Assembly (NCBI GenBank): GCA_002725995.1
Contig: PBRQ01000018.1
Coordinates: 10,740-45,987, forward strand
Direction: 5' to 3'
Length of the DNA: 35,248 bases
Origin: Gammaproteobacteria bacterium
GTDB lineage: Bacteria; Pseudomonadota; Gammaproteobacteria; Pseudomonadales; Azotimanducaceae
Below the pieces are notes generated by a model. The model saw nothing but the letters and a program-made list of their open reading frames with translations. It ran no database searches and had not been told where the DNA came from. Below, piece by piece: positions 24,989 through 33,548 of this stretch (positions are counted from its first letter, which is position 1; every line of letters starts with the position of its first letter). The position numbers and the translations under genes are program-made.

Positions 24989-25019
24989 ATCCTTCTTGTG
25001 AGCCGTCCTGTGGGCCGCC

Positions 25020-26615
25020 CTAGTGGCGAAAGTGACGCATGCCCGTAAACATCATTGCGATATTTGCTTCGTTGGCAGCGACAATAACCTCCTCATCACG
25101 GATTGATCCTCCGGGCTGAATAATGGCAGCAATACCGGCCTCAGCGGCGGCATCGATACTATCTCGAAATGGGAAAAAGGCGTCCGATGCCATCACTGAA
25201 CCCGCAACCTCCAGATCTTCATCTTCTGCCTTCAAACCCGCGATAATAGCGCTGTAAACACGGCTCATTTGTCCTGCCCCAACACCAATGGTCTGACCAT
25301 CCTTTGCATAAACTATTGCGTTTGACTTCACATACTTTGCGACTTTCCATGCAAACAATAGGTCGCGCCTTTCTTCACCTGTTGGTTCACGTTCTGTCAC
25401 TACCTTCAATGCTGCATCATCCAAAATTTCGGCATCCCTGCTCTGCACGAGTATCCCGCCACTGACACATTTAAAATCAAAACCCAGTGAGGCGTCCTCA
25501 CCAGTGGAAGAGCAATCCAGGACACGAACGTTCTTTTTGGTCTTAAAAATCTCCAGCGCAGCGCCTTCTATTCCGGGGGCTACAACAACCTCTGAAAATT
25601 GGGTTTCAACTATTTCCCTGGCAAGGGGGGCATCGAGCTTTCGATTAAAGGCGATGATTCCGCCAAAAGCAGACTTGGTATCGGTTGCAAATGCCTGACG
25701 GTAGGCTTGGATCAAATCTTCATTTTCGGCAACCCCACAGGGGTTTGCGTGCTTGACGATGACACAGGCCGGCCCGGAGAAGGACTTCACACACTCGATA
25801 GCAGTGTCGGTATCAGCCACATTGTTATAGGACAGCTCCTTCCCCTGCATTTGCTTCGCAGTTGATACGCCGATGCCGCTGGCATCAGATTCAACATAAA
25901 ACGCTGCACTCTGGTGAGGGTTTTCGCCATAGCGCATCTTCTGCTGCTGCTCAAATTGATAGGTCAAGGTACCAGGAAACTCAAGCGCCTCCGATGACCC
26001 TTCACTGTCATCGATAGCGCCAAGGTAATTTGAAATCGCTGCATCATACTTCGCGACGTGGGCAAACGCCTTGACCGCTAACCTGAATCTCGTGGAACGA
26101 CTCAACATTCCCTGATTGTTGCTCATTTCCTCACTGACAAGGGCATAATCACTGACATCTACAACGACCGCGACGCTGTCAAAATTCTTTGCTGCAGACC
26201 GAAGCATTGCCGGCCCACCAATATCAATATTTTCGATTGCCGTGGCAAAATCGCAATCAGGATTTGCTATGGTCTCTTCAAAGGGGTAAAGGTTTACAAC
26301 GAGCAAGTCGATTGCATCAATCCCGTGCTCCTGCATTACAGACACATCGGTGCCCGTGCCATCTGCATTGCGCCTGCCAAGCAAGCCGCCATGTATTTTC
26401 GGATGCAAAGTCTTAACCCGGCCATCCATTATCTCAGGAAAGTGGGTGTAGTCAGAAACTTCCCTGACCGGAATGTCGTTTTGCTGCAGGAGCCCGCGGG
26501 TTCCGCCGGTTGATAATAAAACAACATCGGAACCTGCCAGCGCTTTCGCGAACCCAATCAGGTCAGATTTATCAGAAACACTAATCAGTGCAGTTTGCAC
26601 CCGTACATTTGACAT
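25020..26615 (-). CDS. purH: Bifunctional AICAR formyltransferase / IMP cyclohydrolase
   Basis: This 531-residue enzyme performs the last two steps of IMP synthesis. The N-terminal MGS-like cyclohydrolase domain (about residues 1-190) includes '[18 protein letters not shown]', '[14 protein letters not shown]' and '[19 protein letters not shown]'. The formyltransferase domain includes '[14 protein letters not shown]', '[14 protein letters not shown]', '[18 protein letters not shown]' and '[14 protein letters not shown]'. AGGAA precedes the ATG at 26615. It starts 9 bp after fis, so dusB-fis-purH-purD may be one transcript. Confidence 0.97.
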   Translation of the reverse strand: MSNVRVQTALISVSDKSDLIGFAKALAGSDVVLLSTGGTRGLLQQNDIPVREVSDYTHFPEIMDGRVKTLHPKIHGGLLGRRNADGTGTDVSVMQEHGIDAIDLLVVNLYPFEETIANPDCDFATAIENIDIGGPAMLRSAAKNFDSVAVVVDVSDYALVSEEMSNNQGMLSRSTRFRLAVKAFAHVAKYDAAISNYLGAIDDSEGSSEALEFPGTLTYQFEQQQKMRYGENPHQSAAFYVESDASGIGVSTAKQMQGKELSYNNVADTDTAIECVKSFSGPACVIVKHANPCGVAENEDLIQAYRQAFATDTKSAFGGIIAFNRKLDAPLAREIVETQFSEVVVAPGIEGAALEIFKTKKNVRVLDCSSTGEDASLGFDFKCVSGGILVQSRDAEILDDAALKVVTEREPTGEERRDLLFAWKVAKYVKSNAIVYAKDGQTIGVGAGQMSRVYSAIIAGLKAEDEDLEVAGSVMASDAFFPFRDSIDAAAEAGIAAIIQPGGSIRDEEVIVAANEANIAMMFTGMRHFRH

Positions 26616-26624
26616 ATTAAATTC

Positions 26625-26867
26625 CTAAAGCAACCCATACTTGTGAAGTTTTTTTCGCAATGTACCCCTGTTTAACCCAAGAATACTGGCAGTTTGGCTC
26701 TGGTTGTTACCAGTAAATTCCAACACACTTTCAATCAAAGGTGCTTCAACTTCGGTAAGCACCAACTCGTACAAATCGGTTTCCTGCTGATCATCCATCA
26801 TATGCAGATACTCTTTAACGGCCGCCTTGACGGATCTCGCCACTGAATTTTCGGTCCTTGATTTCAT
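26625..26867 (-). CDS. fis: Nucleoid-associated DNA-binding protein Fis
   Basis: This 80-residue homodimeric DNA-bending protein regulates rRNA promoters, recombination and global supercoiling. The C-terminal helix-turn-helix 'NNQSQTASILGLNRGTLRKK' is the Fis signature, and 'EVEAPLIESVLEFTGNN' is the dimer helix. It is slightly shorter than E. coli Fis (98), lacking part of the flexible beta-hairpin arm. The order dusB-fis is the conserved one for gammaproteobacteria; fis starts 18 bp after dusB and has a poor ribosome-binding site, consistent with coupling. Confidence 0.96.
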   Translation of the reverse strand: MKSRTENSVARSVKAAVKEYLHMMDDQQETDLYELVLTEVEAPLIESVLEFTGNNQSQTASILGLNRGTLRKKLHKYGLL

Positions 26868-26885
26868 GTGCTCGGTTTCATATTC

Positions 26886-27869
26886 TTACGCCGCGATACC
26901 AGTTTGAGAAAATATCCGATCAATCAGCGCAACTTGATCCCTGCTGGCCTCAAGCTGGTTAAATTGACGCTTTAAGACCCTAGCGCGATCCCCCAAAAGG
27001 GCATCCAGGTATGAGCCCACGTGTTTTCGTGCGACCCTGACACCCCGTGACTCTCCATAGAAGTCTGACAGGGCCTCAAGATGCCCTTTCATTGTTGCCC
27101 GGATGATTTCCATGCTGGGTTCGCTAACCAGCTCTCCGCTCTGAAGATACTGGTCAACGATAGCTGGCAACCAGGGTCTCCCCTGAACAGCTCGACCAAT
27201 CATTACCCCATCCGCCCCCGTAATATCCAAAACCTTCTGCGCCTGAATGGGACCTGTAATATCACCATTTGCGATCACCGGTATGGATACAGATTTTTTC
27301 ACCCTGGCGATGGCTTCATAGTCAACTTTTCCTGCAAATCTGCACTGCCGGGTTCTCCCATGAACGGTCAGCAACTGTATACCGCTCTCCTCTGCAATGC
27401 GGGCAACCCTTGTAGCGTTCATCTCCGTGCGCGACCAGCCGAGGCGAATCTTCAAAGTCACTGGTACATCAACGGCCTCAGCCACCGCTTCCAAAATGGA
27501 ACCTACCAGCACTTCGTCACGAAGTAGTGCGGAACCTGCTGCTTTATTACATACCTTTTTCGCCGGGCACCCCATGTTGATATCAATAATCTGCGCACCC
27601 AGATCAGCATTCATTCTTGCAGCACTGGCCATCTCAGTTGGTTCAGCCCCGGCAATCTGAATCCACCTGGGTTCAACCTCATCCTGAAAGCGAAGCCGTT
27701 GTGTAGATTTTGCGGTCTTCCACAACCTGCTGTTACTTATCACCATCTCCGAGACAACCCATTGGGCGCCAAATTGGCGGCAGCAGTTTCTGAAAGGTTG
27801 ATCAGTAATTCCCGCCATGGGAGCGACTATGACCCCGCTGGAGCGAACAAAGGACCCAATTTTTAGCAT
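26886..27869 (-). CDS. dusB: tRNA-dihydrouridine synthase B
   Basis: This flavoprotein of about 327 residues reduces specific uridines of tRNA to dihydrouridine. Motifs: 'VIVAPMAGITDQPFRNCC', 'IDINMGCPAKKVCNKAAGSA' with the catalytic Cys, 'VTLKIRLGW', 'LLTVHGRTRQCRFAGK', 'IPVIANGDI' and 'GADGVMIGRAVQGRPW'. I prefer the ATG at 27869 ('MLKIGSFV') because DusB proteins begin with this strand; an in-frame GTG at 27890 would add seven residues, and neither has a clear Shine-Dalgarno sequence. It is the first gene of the dusB-fis unit. Confidence 0.95.
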   Translation of the reverse strand: MLKIGSFVRSSGVIVAPMAGITDQPFRNCCRQFGAQWVVSEMVISNSRLWKTAKSTQRLRFQDEVEPRWIQIAGAEPTEMASAARMNADLGAQIIDINMGCPAKKVCNKAAGSALLRDEVLVGSILEAVAEAVDVPVTLKIRLGWSRTEMNATRVARIAEESGIQLLTVHGRTRQCRFAGKVDYEAIARVKKSVSIPVIANGDITGPIQAQKVLDITGADGVMIGRAVQGRPWLPAIVDQYLQSGELVSEPSMEIIRATMKGHLEALSDFYGESRGVRVARKHVGSYLDALLGDRARVLKRQFNQLEASRDQVALIDRIFSQTGIAA

Positions 27870-27978
27870 GCTGAAGGAACTGAGAAACACCGAGCGCAGA
27901 TAATAACAGCAACAATTTCAATCACCAACGAACTCGTGAACAAGGTAACCCCCCAACAGGCTGCCAAAAAGCAGATTG

Positions 27979-28947
27979 CTAGGGAAGGTTCTGAATGACT
28001 TCCAGCGTATAACCGAGGGCCATATTGCCCGGATCGGCAATCTCCAGGGAAAAGCGCACCTCCGTATCCCTTGGTATAAAACGCGAACCTCTTAGCTCCC
28101 CGGCCAGGTAGTCTGCAGGAGCAAACTGCCTTTGCGCGACAGGCCTATTTTCGATATCACGAAACTGTAACAGCAAGAAGGGGAAGCGCTGGCGATAGTT
28201 CGATGAATTACGAACGATTGCATCAACAATCAGAGCGCCGCTGGCATCGGGGTGTGATCGAACTATTAGGTTCGATGTGGTGAGGTCTGACAGGTTTGTG
28301 TACTCAGCTAACTCGCAACCGAACAAGCTACAGGCGCCAAGGTACCAGGGTCGATATTCAGCCTTCTGTGAATAGATATCATGATTGAACCAGACGAACT
28401 GCAGGAAACCCGATAGAACGAGCACCAGCACAGCCGCATACCAGACGGGGTGTATGCCAGGCGAAACATGACCAGCAACAAGGCTCTCTGGATCAACTTG
28501 CAGATCGAGTTTTGATACCAACGTCTGCAACTCATGGTGCTCCGCATCCTGCGTTGCTTCAGGAACCTCGTGTGAGCTCTCCTCAACCGAATCAGCGACA
28601 TCCTGATCTATGGCACCGGTACCTGGATCGTAGATCTGCACTTGTTCTGCCGGGGCAACCTCCCGGGGAACATGAAGCTGGCTGAAGGCTTCATCGACAT
28701 AGAGGTCCCACTCAGACCAGTACCAGGATTCAATTTCGTCCGAATCTGACGGCTCTGACGGCTCTGAGAATGTGGAGACTGCCTCAATTTCTTCCTGCTC
28801 TTCGACAATCTGGCCAATCGCCTGGAAAACCCGCAGGCAGGCTCCACAGCGAACGGCTCCTGATGCGATTTCCATCAGTTCCTGAGTCACCCTAAAGGAG
28901 GTGTGACATGCCGGGCAGCAGGTTATGAAGTCCTGGTTTTCGCTCAT
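27979..28947 (-). CDS. DUF3426 zinc-ribbon membrane protein
   Basis: This 322-residue protein starts with an MJ0042-type zinc ribbon: 'CCPACHTSFRV' and 'VRCGACLRVFQ', two CxxC pairs about 20 residues apart. An acidic, low-complexity linker (residues ~50-155) follows, then a single membrane helix around 168-187 ('VWYAAVLVLVLSGFLQFVW') and a DUF3426 C-terminal domain on the other side. The family is widespread next to prmA in proteobacteria but its role is unknown. Its ATG at 28947 overlaps the prmA stop (ATGA) and has GAGG before it, so it is translated with prmA. Confidence 0.9.
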   Translation of the reverse strand: MSENQDFITCCPACHTSFRVTQELMEIASGAVRCGACLRVFQAIGQIVEEQEEIEAVSTFSEPSEPSDSDEIESWYWSEWDLYVDEAFSQLHVPREVAPAEQVQIYDPGTGAIDQDVADSVEESSHEVPEATQDAEHHELQTLVSKLDLQVDPESLVAGHVSPGIHPVWYAAVLVLVLSGFLQFVWFNHDIYSQKAEYRPWYLGACSLFGCELAEYTNLSDLTTSNLIVRSHPDASGALIVDAIVRNSSNYRQRFPFLLLQFRDIENRPVAQRQFAPADYLAGELRGSRFIPRDTEVRFSLEIADPGNMALGYTLEVIQNLP

Positions 28948-29807
28948 TTCCTCGCCTGCAGACAAGCCCAGCCATCATCATTTCTCCGCTCAACAAAACG
29001 CACCTGCTGGACATAGGCGGACTCGACCCAGGATTGTTGTGAGACCAGGATACCGGACACGAGCAGATCCCCATTTTTTTTCAACAGTGACACCAGCAGG
29101 CCTGCCATTTCAATCAGCGGTTGTGCGAGGATATTAGCGATCACAATATCTGCTTCATTGATATCGAGCGCATCCGGTAAACAGACCCGCAACCTTTTCT
29201 CCACGCCATTTTTCATCGCATTACTTCGTGTTGAGACCAGGGCCTGAGGATCATTGTCGACCGCCCATACTTCATCAGCCCCAAGTCGCAAGGCCGCAAT
29301 ACCCAGAATCCCTGACCCACTGCCAAAATCAATCACTCGCTTGCCACCGAGCTCCTGTGAATCAAGCCATTCAAGACACAGCCTGGTCGTGGCATGTGTT
29401 CCCGTGCCGAATGCAAGCCCAGGATCTAGGTCAACTACGATTGCCTCCGGGTCTTCGACCGCAAGACCATCAGGCACGACCCAAAGGCGACGACCAAACT
29501 GCATCGGACCAAATTGAGATAACCACTCTCGCTCCCATGGTCGATCGCCCAGGTCTTCGCTGTAGCGTACCCTGAACCCCGATTCCTTTATCCGCCGCTC
29601 CAACTTTTCATAATTCTGGTCCTGCTCAAACAGGCCGCTAACATCGATGGCAGGCCAGAGAGGGGTTTCCCCCGGCGGCGGTTCAAATATTGGGTTGTCG
29701 GAAGCATCCGTAACCGTCACTGAGACTGCCCCGAGATCCCAAAGAAGGATTTCCAGCGCATCATAGCTGTCCTTGGTCGCTTCAACGGTGATCTTTTTCC
29801 AATGCAC
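28944..29807 (-). CDS. prmA: Ribosomal protein L11 methyltransferase
   Basis: This SAM-dependent enzyme of about 287 residues methylates ribosomal protein L11. 'VIDFGSGSGILGIAALRLGA' is SAM motif I, 'VWAVDNDPQALVSTRSN' is motif II, and 'DIVIANILAQPLIEM' carries the family NIL motif. The N-terminal domain 'HWKKITVEATKDSYDALEIL' recognises L11. I favour the GTG at 29807 because AGGAG sits at ideal distance and alignments begin there; an ATG at 29825 would add six residues and has poor spacing. It lies downstream of accC across a strong hairpin and overlaps the DUF3426 gene. Confidence 0.94.
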   Translation of the reverse strand: MHWKKITVEATKDSYDALEILLWDLGAVSVTVTDASDNPIFEPPPGETPLWPAIDVSGLFEQDQNYEKLERRIKESGFRVRYSEDLGDRPWEREWLSQFGPMQFGRRLWVVPDGLAVEDPEAIVVDLDPGLAFGTGTHATTRLCLEWLDSQELGGKRVIDFGSGSGILGIAALRLGADEVWAVDNDPQALVSTRSNAMKNGVEKRLRVCLPDALDINEADIVIANILAQPLIEMAGLLVSLLKKNGDLLVSGILVSQQSWVESAYVQQVRFVERRNDDGWACLQARK

Positions 29808-29834
29808 CAAGTCTCCTCGCTCCATGCCTCTATT

Positions 29835-29865
29835 AGGTTGCTGATAAAGTGCTTTTCAGCAACCT
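29835..29865 (-). other. Strong stem-loop between accC and prmA
   Basis: AGGTTGCTGA and TCAGCAACCT form a perfect 10-bp stem with an 11-nt loop in the short gap after accC. No T-run follows it in the direction of transcription, so it is more likely an mRNA processing or stability element, or a weak attenuator, than a standard terminator. Confidence 0.6.
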
Positions 29866-29871
29866 GCTAGT

Positions 29872-31191
29872 TTAGATGATTTCCCTTTGCAGAAAATTGG
29901 TATCAATACGGGCATCCCTAAAAGTCTCATGGTCCAAAATCCGCTTGTGCAGTTCCGCATTAGAAGCTACCCCTTTCATAATAAATTCATCCAACGCTCT
30001 CCTCATTCTGACAATTGCACCGTGCCGCGCCGAGTTGAAGGTTACTATCTTTACCACAAGAGAGTCATATTGATGCGGAATTCTGTAGCCACTGTATAGA
30101 TTTGAATCAACACGAACTCCCGGTCCTCCCGGCATCTCAAGGTCACTGACCAGCCCTGGGCTCGGCCTGAAGTCACTATCTTCAGCATTTATTCTGCACT
30201 CAATTGCATGGCCTTCCTGGGAAATATCATCCTGGGACAGATGCAACTCCCCAGATGACGCCACTTCAAACTGAAGCCTGACCAGGTCAACCCCTGTGAT
30301 GCATTCGGTTACCGGATGCTCGACCTGAAGCCTGGTATTCATTTCAATAAAATAGAATTCGCCATCCTGGTATAGGAACTCCAGGGTTCCCGCATTTCTG
30401 TATTCAATGCCTGAGACCATTTCCACCGATAAAGCCAGCAGCGCTTGCAGCTCATCCATCGGGATATTGGCTGCCGGCGCTTCTTCAATAAGCTTCTGGT
30501 GTTTACGTTGAATAGAACATTCTCTTGATCCAAGCTGAATAGCGCGGCCGGCGCCATCCCCCATCACCTGCACCTCTATGTGACGTGCGCGCTCAAGAAA
30601 TTTCTCCAGGTACATCTTCCCATCAGGAAAAAGCGCGAGTGACTCCGCCTGCGCCTCGGTGAACGCACGTTCAAACTCTGCACTTTCCCGCACCAGCCTG
30701 ATGCCACTGCCACCACCACCATGGGCCGCCTTCACCATCAGTGGGTAACCAATATCATCTGCCAGTTGCTTTGCTGGGGCCAACTCCTCGACCGTCCCGA
30801 CTGAGCCGGGAACCGGATTTAGGCCAAAGGACTGGGCGATTTTCCTTGCACTGGATTTATCACCCAACAAAGAAATTGTTTCCGCCGTAGGGCCGACAAA
30901 CGTAATTCCTTCTCCTTCAACCAACCCTGCAAAATCGGCATTTTCAGCAAGGAAACCATAGCCGGGATGGATAGCCTCACAATCAGTGTTTTTTGCTGCT
31001 ACTACCATGGAATTTGCATCTAGGTAGCTCGTCTCGCTAATGCAAACCACCTCATCGGAAAACCTGAGGTGCAGTGAGTCAGCGTCGGCACGGCTATAAA
31101 CAGCTACCGTCTGGATTCCTAATTCACGACAGGTGCGAAGGATACGCAGCGCTATCTCGCCGCGATTAGCTATCAGCACTCGTCGAAACAT
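29872..31191 (-). CDS. accC: Acetyl-CoA carboxylase, biotin carboxylase subunit
   Basis: This 439-residue ATP-grasp enzyme carboxylates biotin on AccB in the first step of fatty-acid synthesis. Motifs: 'ANRGEIALRILRTCRELGI', 'AIHPGYGFLAENADFA', 'MVKAAHGGGGSGIRLVR' (ATP lid), 'GSRECSIQRKHQKLIEEAP' and 'FIEMNTRLQVEHPVTE' (metal ligands and catalytic Arg), with 'HAIECRINAED' near the C-terminal domain. It is 24 bp downstream of accB in the conserved aroQ-accB-accC order. Confidence 0.97.
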   Translation of the reverse strand: MFRRVLIANRGEIALRILRTCRELGIQTVAVYSRADADSLHLRFSDEVVCISETSYLDANSMVVAAKNTDCEAIHPGYGFLAENADFAGLVEGEGITFVGPTAETISLLGDKSSARKIAQSFGLNPVPGSVGTVEELAPAKQLADDIGYPLMVKAAHGGGGSGIRLVRESAEFERAFTEAQAESLALFPDGKMYLEKFLERARHIEVQVMGDGAGRAIQLGSRECSIQRKHQKLIEEAPAANIPMDELQALLALSVEMVSGIEYRNAGTLEFLYQDGEFYFIEMNTRLQVEHPVTECITGVDLVRLQFEVASSGELHLSQDDISQEGHAIECRINAEDSDFRPSPGLVSDLEMPGGPGVRVDSNLYSGYRIPHQYDSLVVKIVTFNSARHGAIVRMRRALDEFIMKGVASNAELHKRILDHETFRDARIDTNFLQREII

Positions 31192-31215
31192 CAGTATTTC
31201 CCTGGTGAAGAAAGC

Positions 31216-31632
31216 TCAGGTTATCGTAAAAAGTGGCTGATCAAATTCCACGGTCTGTTCGTTGTCGAGGAGGATCGCCTCGATGGCACCTGCCTTGTCA
31301 GCCTTTATCTGGTTCATCATCTTCATCGACTCAATGATACAGAGCGTGTCCCCTTCCTTGACTCTTGCTCCGATATCAACAAACGCGGGCGAACCAGGAG
31401 ATGGTGCACGATAAAAAGTCCCTACCATCGGTGCACGAACAATATGGCCTTGAAAAGGCTTTGAAGGCAGAACAACTGCCGAGGGTTGAACATGCCTGGG
31501 GGCATCCTTAGGCATAACCTCTGCTCGGTGGCGCGCGATTCGAACCGCCTCCTCACCTTCCGTAATCTCTATTTCACTGATATCTGATTCTTCCATCAGT
31601 TGGATCAGTTTCTTTACCTTCCTAATATCCAT
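31216..31632 (-). CDS. accB: Biotin carboxyl carrier protein of acetyl-CoA carboxylase
   Basis: This 138-residue carrier protein has an N-terminal helical part ('[20 protein letters not shown]'), a short linker with Ala and Pro, and a C-terminal biotinyl domain. The biotinylated lysine lies in '[15 protein letters not shown]'. '[19 protein letters not shown]' includes the thumb that marks BCCP apart from other biotinyl domains. It is a little shorter than E. coli AccB (156) because the linker is short. It starts 2 bp after aroQ and precedes accC. Confidence 0.97.
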   Translation of the reverse strand: MDIRKVKKLIQLMEESDISEIEITEGEEAVRIARHRAEVMPKDAPRHVQPSAVVLPSKPFQGHIVRAPMVGTFYRAPSPGSPAFVDIGARVKEGDTLCIIESMKMMNQIKADKAGAIEAILLDNEQTVEFDQPLFTIT

Positions 31633-31634
31633 CC

Positions 31635-32066
31635 TCAGATATTGTCCAGCGCTGAATCAATTGCCATTTCATAACCCTGGGAGCCCAGCCCGGAAATAAC
31701 CCCAAGTGCGATATCGGAGAGGTAGGAATGTTGCCGGAAATCTTCACGTTCATGAACGTTTGACAGGTGGACCTCGATAAAAGGAATGCTTACACCCAGG
31801 AATGCGTCGCGAAGTGCGATACTGGTGTGGGTGAAGGCTCCTGGATTGATCACAACAAATGATACAGAGCCTTTAGCCTCATGGATCTTATCAATGAGCT
31901 CATGCTCCGCATTGGACTGGAAAGCCTCAAACTCGTGACTAGCTGCTTCAACCTTATGCCGCAGGTGGCTGTTGATATTTTCCAGGGTATCCGTTCCATA
32001 GACCTCCGGCTCACGGGTGCCCAGCAGATTCAGGTTCGGCCCATGCAGCACCAATATTTTCGCCAT
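31635..32066 (-). CDS. aroQ: 3-dehydroquinate dehydratase, type II
   Basis: This 143-residue enzyme dehydrates 3-dehydroquinate to 3-dehydroshikimate in the shikimate pathway. The type II signature '[19 protein letters not shown]' with its catalytic Tyr starts the protein. '[17 protein letters not shown]' and '[17 protein letters not shown]' carry the catalytic His and substrate-binding residues. It is placed 2 bp before accB. It also supplies chorismate for the trp operon in the same window, although the two are far apart. Confidence 0.97.
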   Translation of the reverse strand: MAKILVLHGPNLNLLGTREPEVYGTDTLENINSHLRHKVEAASHEFEAFQSNAEHELIDKIHEAKGSVSFVVINPGAFTHTSIALRDAFLGVSIPFIEVHLSNVHEREDFRQHSYLSDIALGVISGLGSQGYEMAIDSALDNI

Positions 32067-32186
32067 CAGTCACATTCCAAGTAGAAAGCGTTAATATAGG
32101 CTATTTTTATGGAAATTTGTAGCATTATTTAGACATCACTAGAGTAGATTCAGGTCATGTTACCAGCAGATACATTCCAGAACATA
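32067..32186 (-). promoter_or_regulatory. AT-rich spacer upstream of aroQ-accBC
   Basis: These 120 bp between the DsbD-alpha stop and the aroQ ATG are AT-rich and probably hold the aroQ-accBC promoter. A TATATT hexamer about 35 bp before the ATG could be its -10, but no good -35 stands at the right distance. No remnant of the missing DsbD membrane domain can be seen here. Confidence 0.3.
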
Positions 32187-32654
32187 TTATTTTTTCTCTT
32201 TTATGGGTTTTACCTGCATTGTTTTCAAATCAATTTCTCTTTTCTGAGGTGGATAACATAAACCAGCTTCTGCACAACCTTGATAAATTATGTTAATTTT
32301 GTGTCTATCCTGCTGGTATCTACCATAATATTGCACATTTACTATCAATTCATCATAATAAACTTCGACATCTCCAAAAATCTCATCAAATTTCTGTTTC
32401 CCAGAAGGTAGCTCCGGCATCTTCTTGATCCCTGGGAATATCAGGTGATCTCTGTAAAGGTAATAACCTGGTTTCACGAGCCAGTGAAGCCGGATACTCT
32501 CATTCTGCTTGCTCGCGGTCAGCCTGAAGGCTTCGTCCACTGGCAGGTACTGAGGTTTCTCAAAGGCCTTTCCGGTCGGGCTGAAATTTTCGCCCTCCTC
32601 GGCAAAGACCGGCAGGGGAATCAGGAGAACAAGGAGAAAAAGTCGCAACATCAT
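32187..32654 (-). CDS. Stand-alone DsbD N-terminal (alpha) domain protein
   Basis: This secreted protein of about 155 residues has a signal peptide ('MMLRLFLLVLLIPLPVFAEE') and matches only the first, immunoglobulin-like domain of DsbD. The catalytic region 'IIYQGCAEAGLCYPPQKREI' keeps both redox Cys in the DsbD-alpha pattern CxxxxxC. Full DsbD (around 570-600 residues) continues into eight membrane helices and a thioredoxin domain; here the frame simply ends in a charged tail. Without these it cannot receive electrons alone and needs another partner. The ATG at 32654 has AAGGA upstream; an in-frame GTG at 32699 gives an unusual long N-region. Its 3' half is notably AT-rich. Related genomes have full dsbD at this locus. 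Confidence 0.85.
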   Translation of the reverse strand: MMLRLFLLVLLIPLPVFAEEGENFSPTGKAFEKPQYLPVDEAFRLTASKQNESIRLHWLVKPGYYLYRDHLIFPGIKKMPELPSGKQKFDEIFGDVEVYYDELIVNVQYYGRYQQDRHKINIIYQGCAEAGLCYPPQKREIDLKTMQVKPIKEKK

Positions 32655-32748
32655 CAAATCCTTGCCAAAATTATTTGTAGACAACATCTTTTCATTCACC
32701 TCAGACTGACAGTACCATCAGCTCACGAACCATAACGTTAGCCTGCTC

Positions 32749-33423
32749 ATGGAGCCAGTTCCACAAAAACAACTCATCATACCGATAGTCATCGCAGTGA
32801 TGAGCCTCGTGGGCTGCCAGCTGGAGACCACAAAACCAGCCCCGCCAAGCGAGCCAGTTGTACCTATAGCAATAGACCCGAGAATTTCACCCTTGCTTGC
32901 GAAGGCGGAGCAGGCATTTAGCAACAACAGGCTAACCACTCCGCTAGATGACAATGCTTACCTGCGCTACCTCCAGGTTCTCTCCATCGACCCTGATAAC
33001 GAGACAGCAGATCAGGGCATAGCTGCCATCGTGGAGACCTACCTCGCCTGGTCAATAGAAAACGTTTACCAGGCCCGATACAGGCGAGCCAGGGACTTCC
33101 TTAACAAGGCCAGGTCCGTTGATGAAACGCATCCCAATATTCCAGCAATTGAAAAGATGGTTAACAGCTACGCGAGTGGCAGGTCTAAGACCTATGAGCT
33201 TTCCAGAAAATCAACCCAACAGAGGGATAGTCAGGCCGTATCAAAACTCCAGCTGATTGCCGCCGAAATATCCAAGCACCAGGCTACTGCTACGATCGCT
33301 ATTGAGGCTCCCTCCGACTCCATCGGTCGCTGGATGTACCAACAATTGAATGAGGCAACAGAAGAGCGAGTGCGTGCTCGTTTCGAAATAACCAGCAGGG
33401 TTCGCGTACACCTCTTCTACTGA
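32749..33423 (+). CDS. Lipoprotein with TPR-like helical region, unknown function
   Basis: This 224-residue protein has a short signal peptide ending in the lipobox 'SLVGC' with acylated Cys23, followed by a Pro-rich linker ('TTKPAPPSEPVVP'). The middle, residues ~55-130, is helical with repeat-like spacing of Ala, Tyr and Asp ('AYLRYLQVLSIDPDNETADQ', then 'RYRRARDFLNKARSVDETHP'), similar to tetratricopeptide helices. I do not recognise a named family. It is divergent from the DsbD-alpha gene and lies 125 bp upstream of the DUF2333 gene on the same strand, so they may share a task in the envelope. Confidence 0.75.
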   Translation: MEPVPQKQLIIPIVIAVMSLVGCQLETTKPAPPSEPVVPIAIDPRISPLLAKAEQAFSNNRLTTPLDDNAYLRYLQVLSIDPDNETADQGIAAIVETYLAWSIENVYQARYRRARDFLNKARSVDETHPNIPAIEKMVNSYASGRSKTYELSRKSTQQRDSQAVSKLQLIAAEISKHQATATIAIEAPSDSIGRWMYQQLNEATEERVRARFEITSRVRVHLFY

Positions 33424-33548
33424 CCTTTCTTGCTAGCAAGAGCCCTGCCTCCAGAACGAAGCTGAAATACCGGTCAGATTTCACATTTTTGTCTCGAGGC
33501 AAAGCGGGTTAACATAAGCTCTAGCAAATTCTACCGGGACGTAAACCC
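33424..33548 (+). other. Spacer between lipoprotein and DUF2333 genes
   Basis: These 125 bp contain a perfect 12-bp palindrome, CTTGCTAGCAAG, at 33429-33440 directly after the lipoprotein stop. I see no clear promoter or terminator, so the two genes may or may not be cotranscribed. Confidence 0.4.

Noticed and set aside
33429..33440. Perfect 12-bp palindrome CTTGCTAGCAAG as a regulator site.
   Set aside because: It lies immediately after a stop codon, is single in the window, and is not near a recognisable promoter; kept only as a note in the spacer entry.
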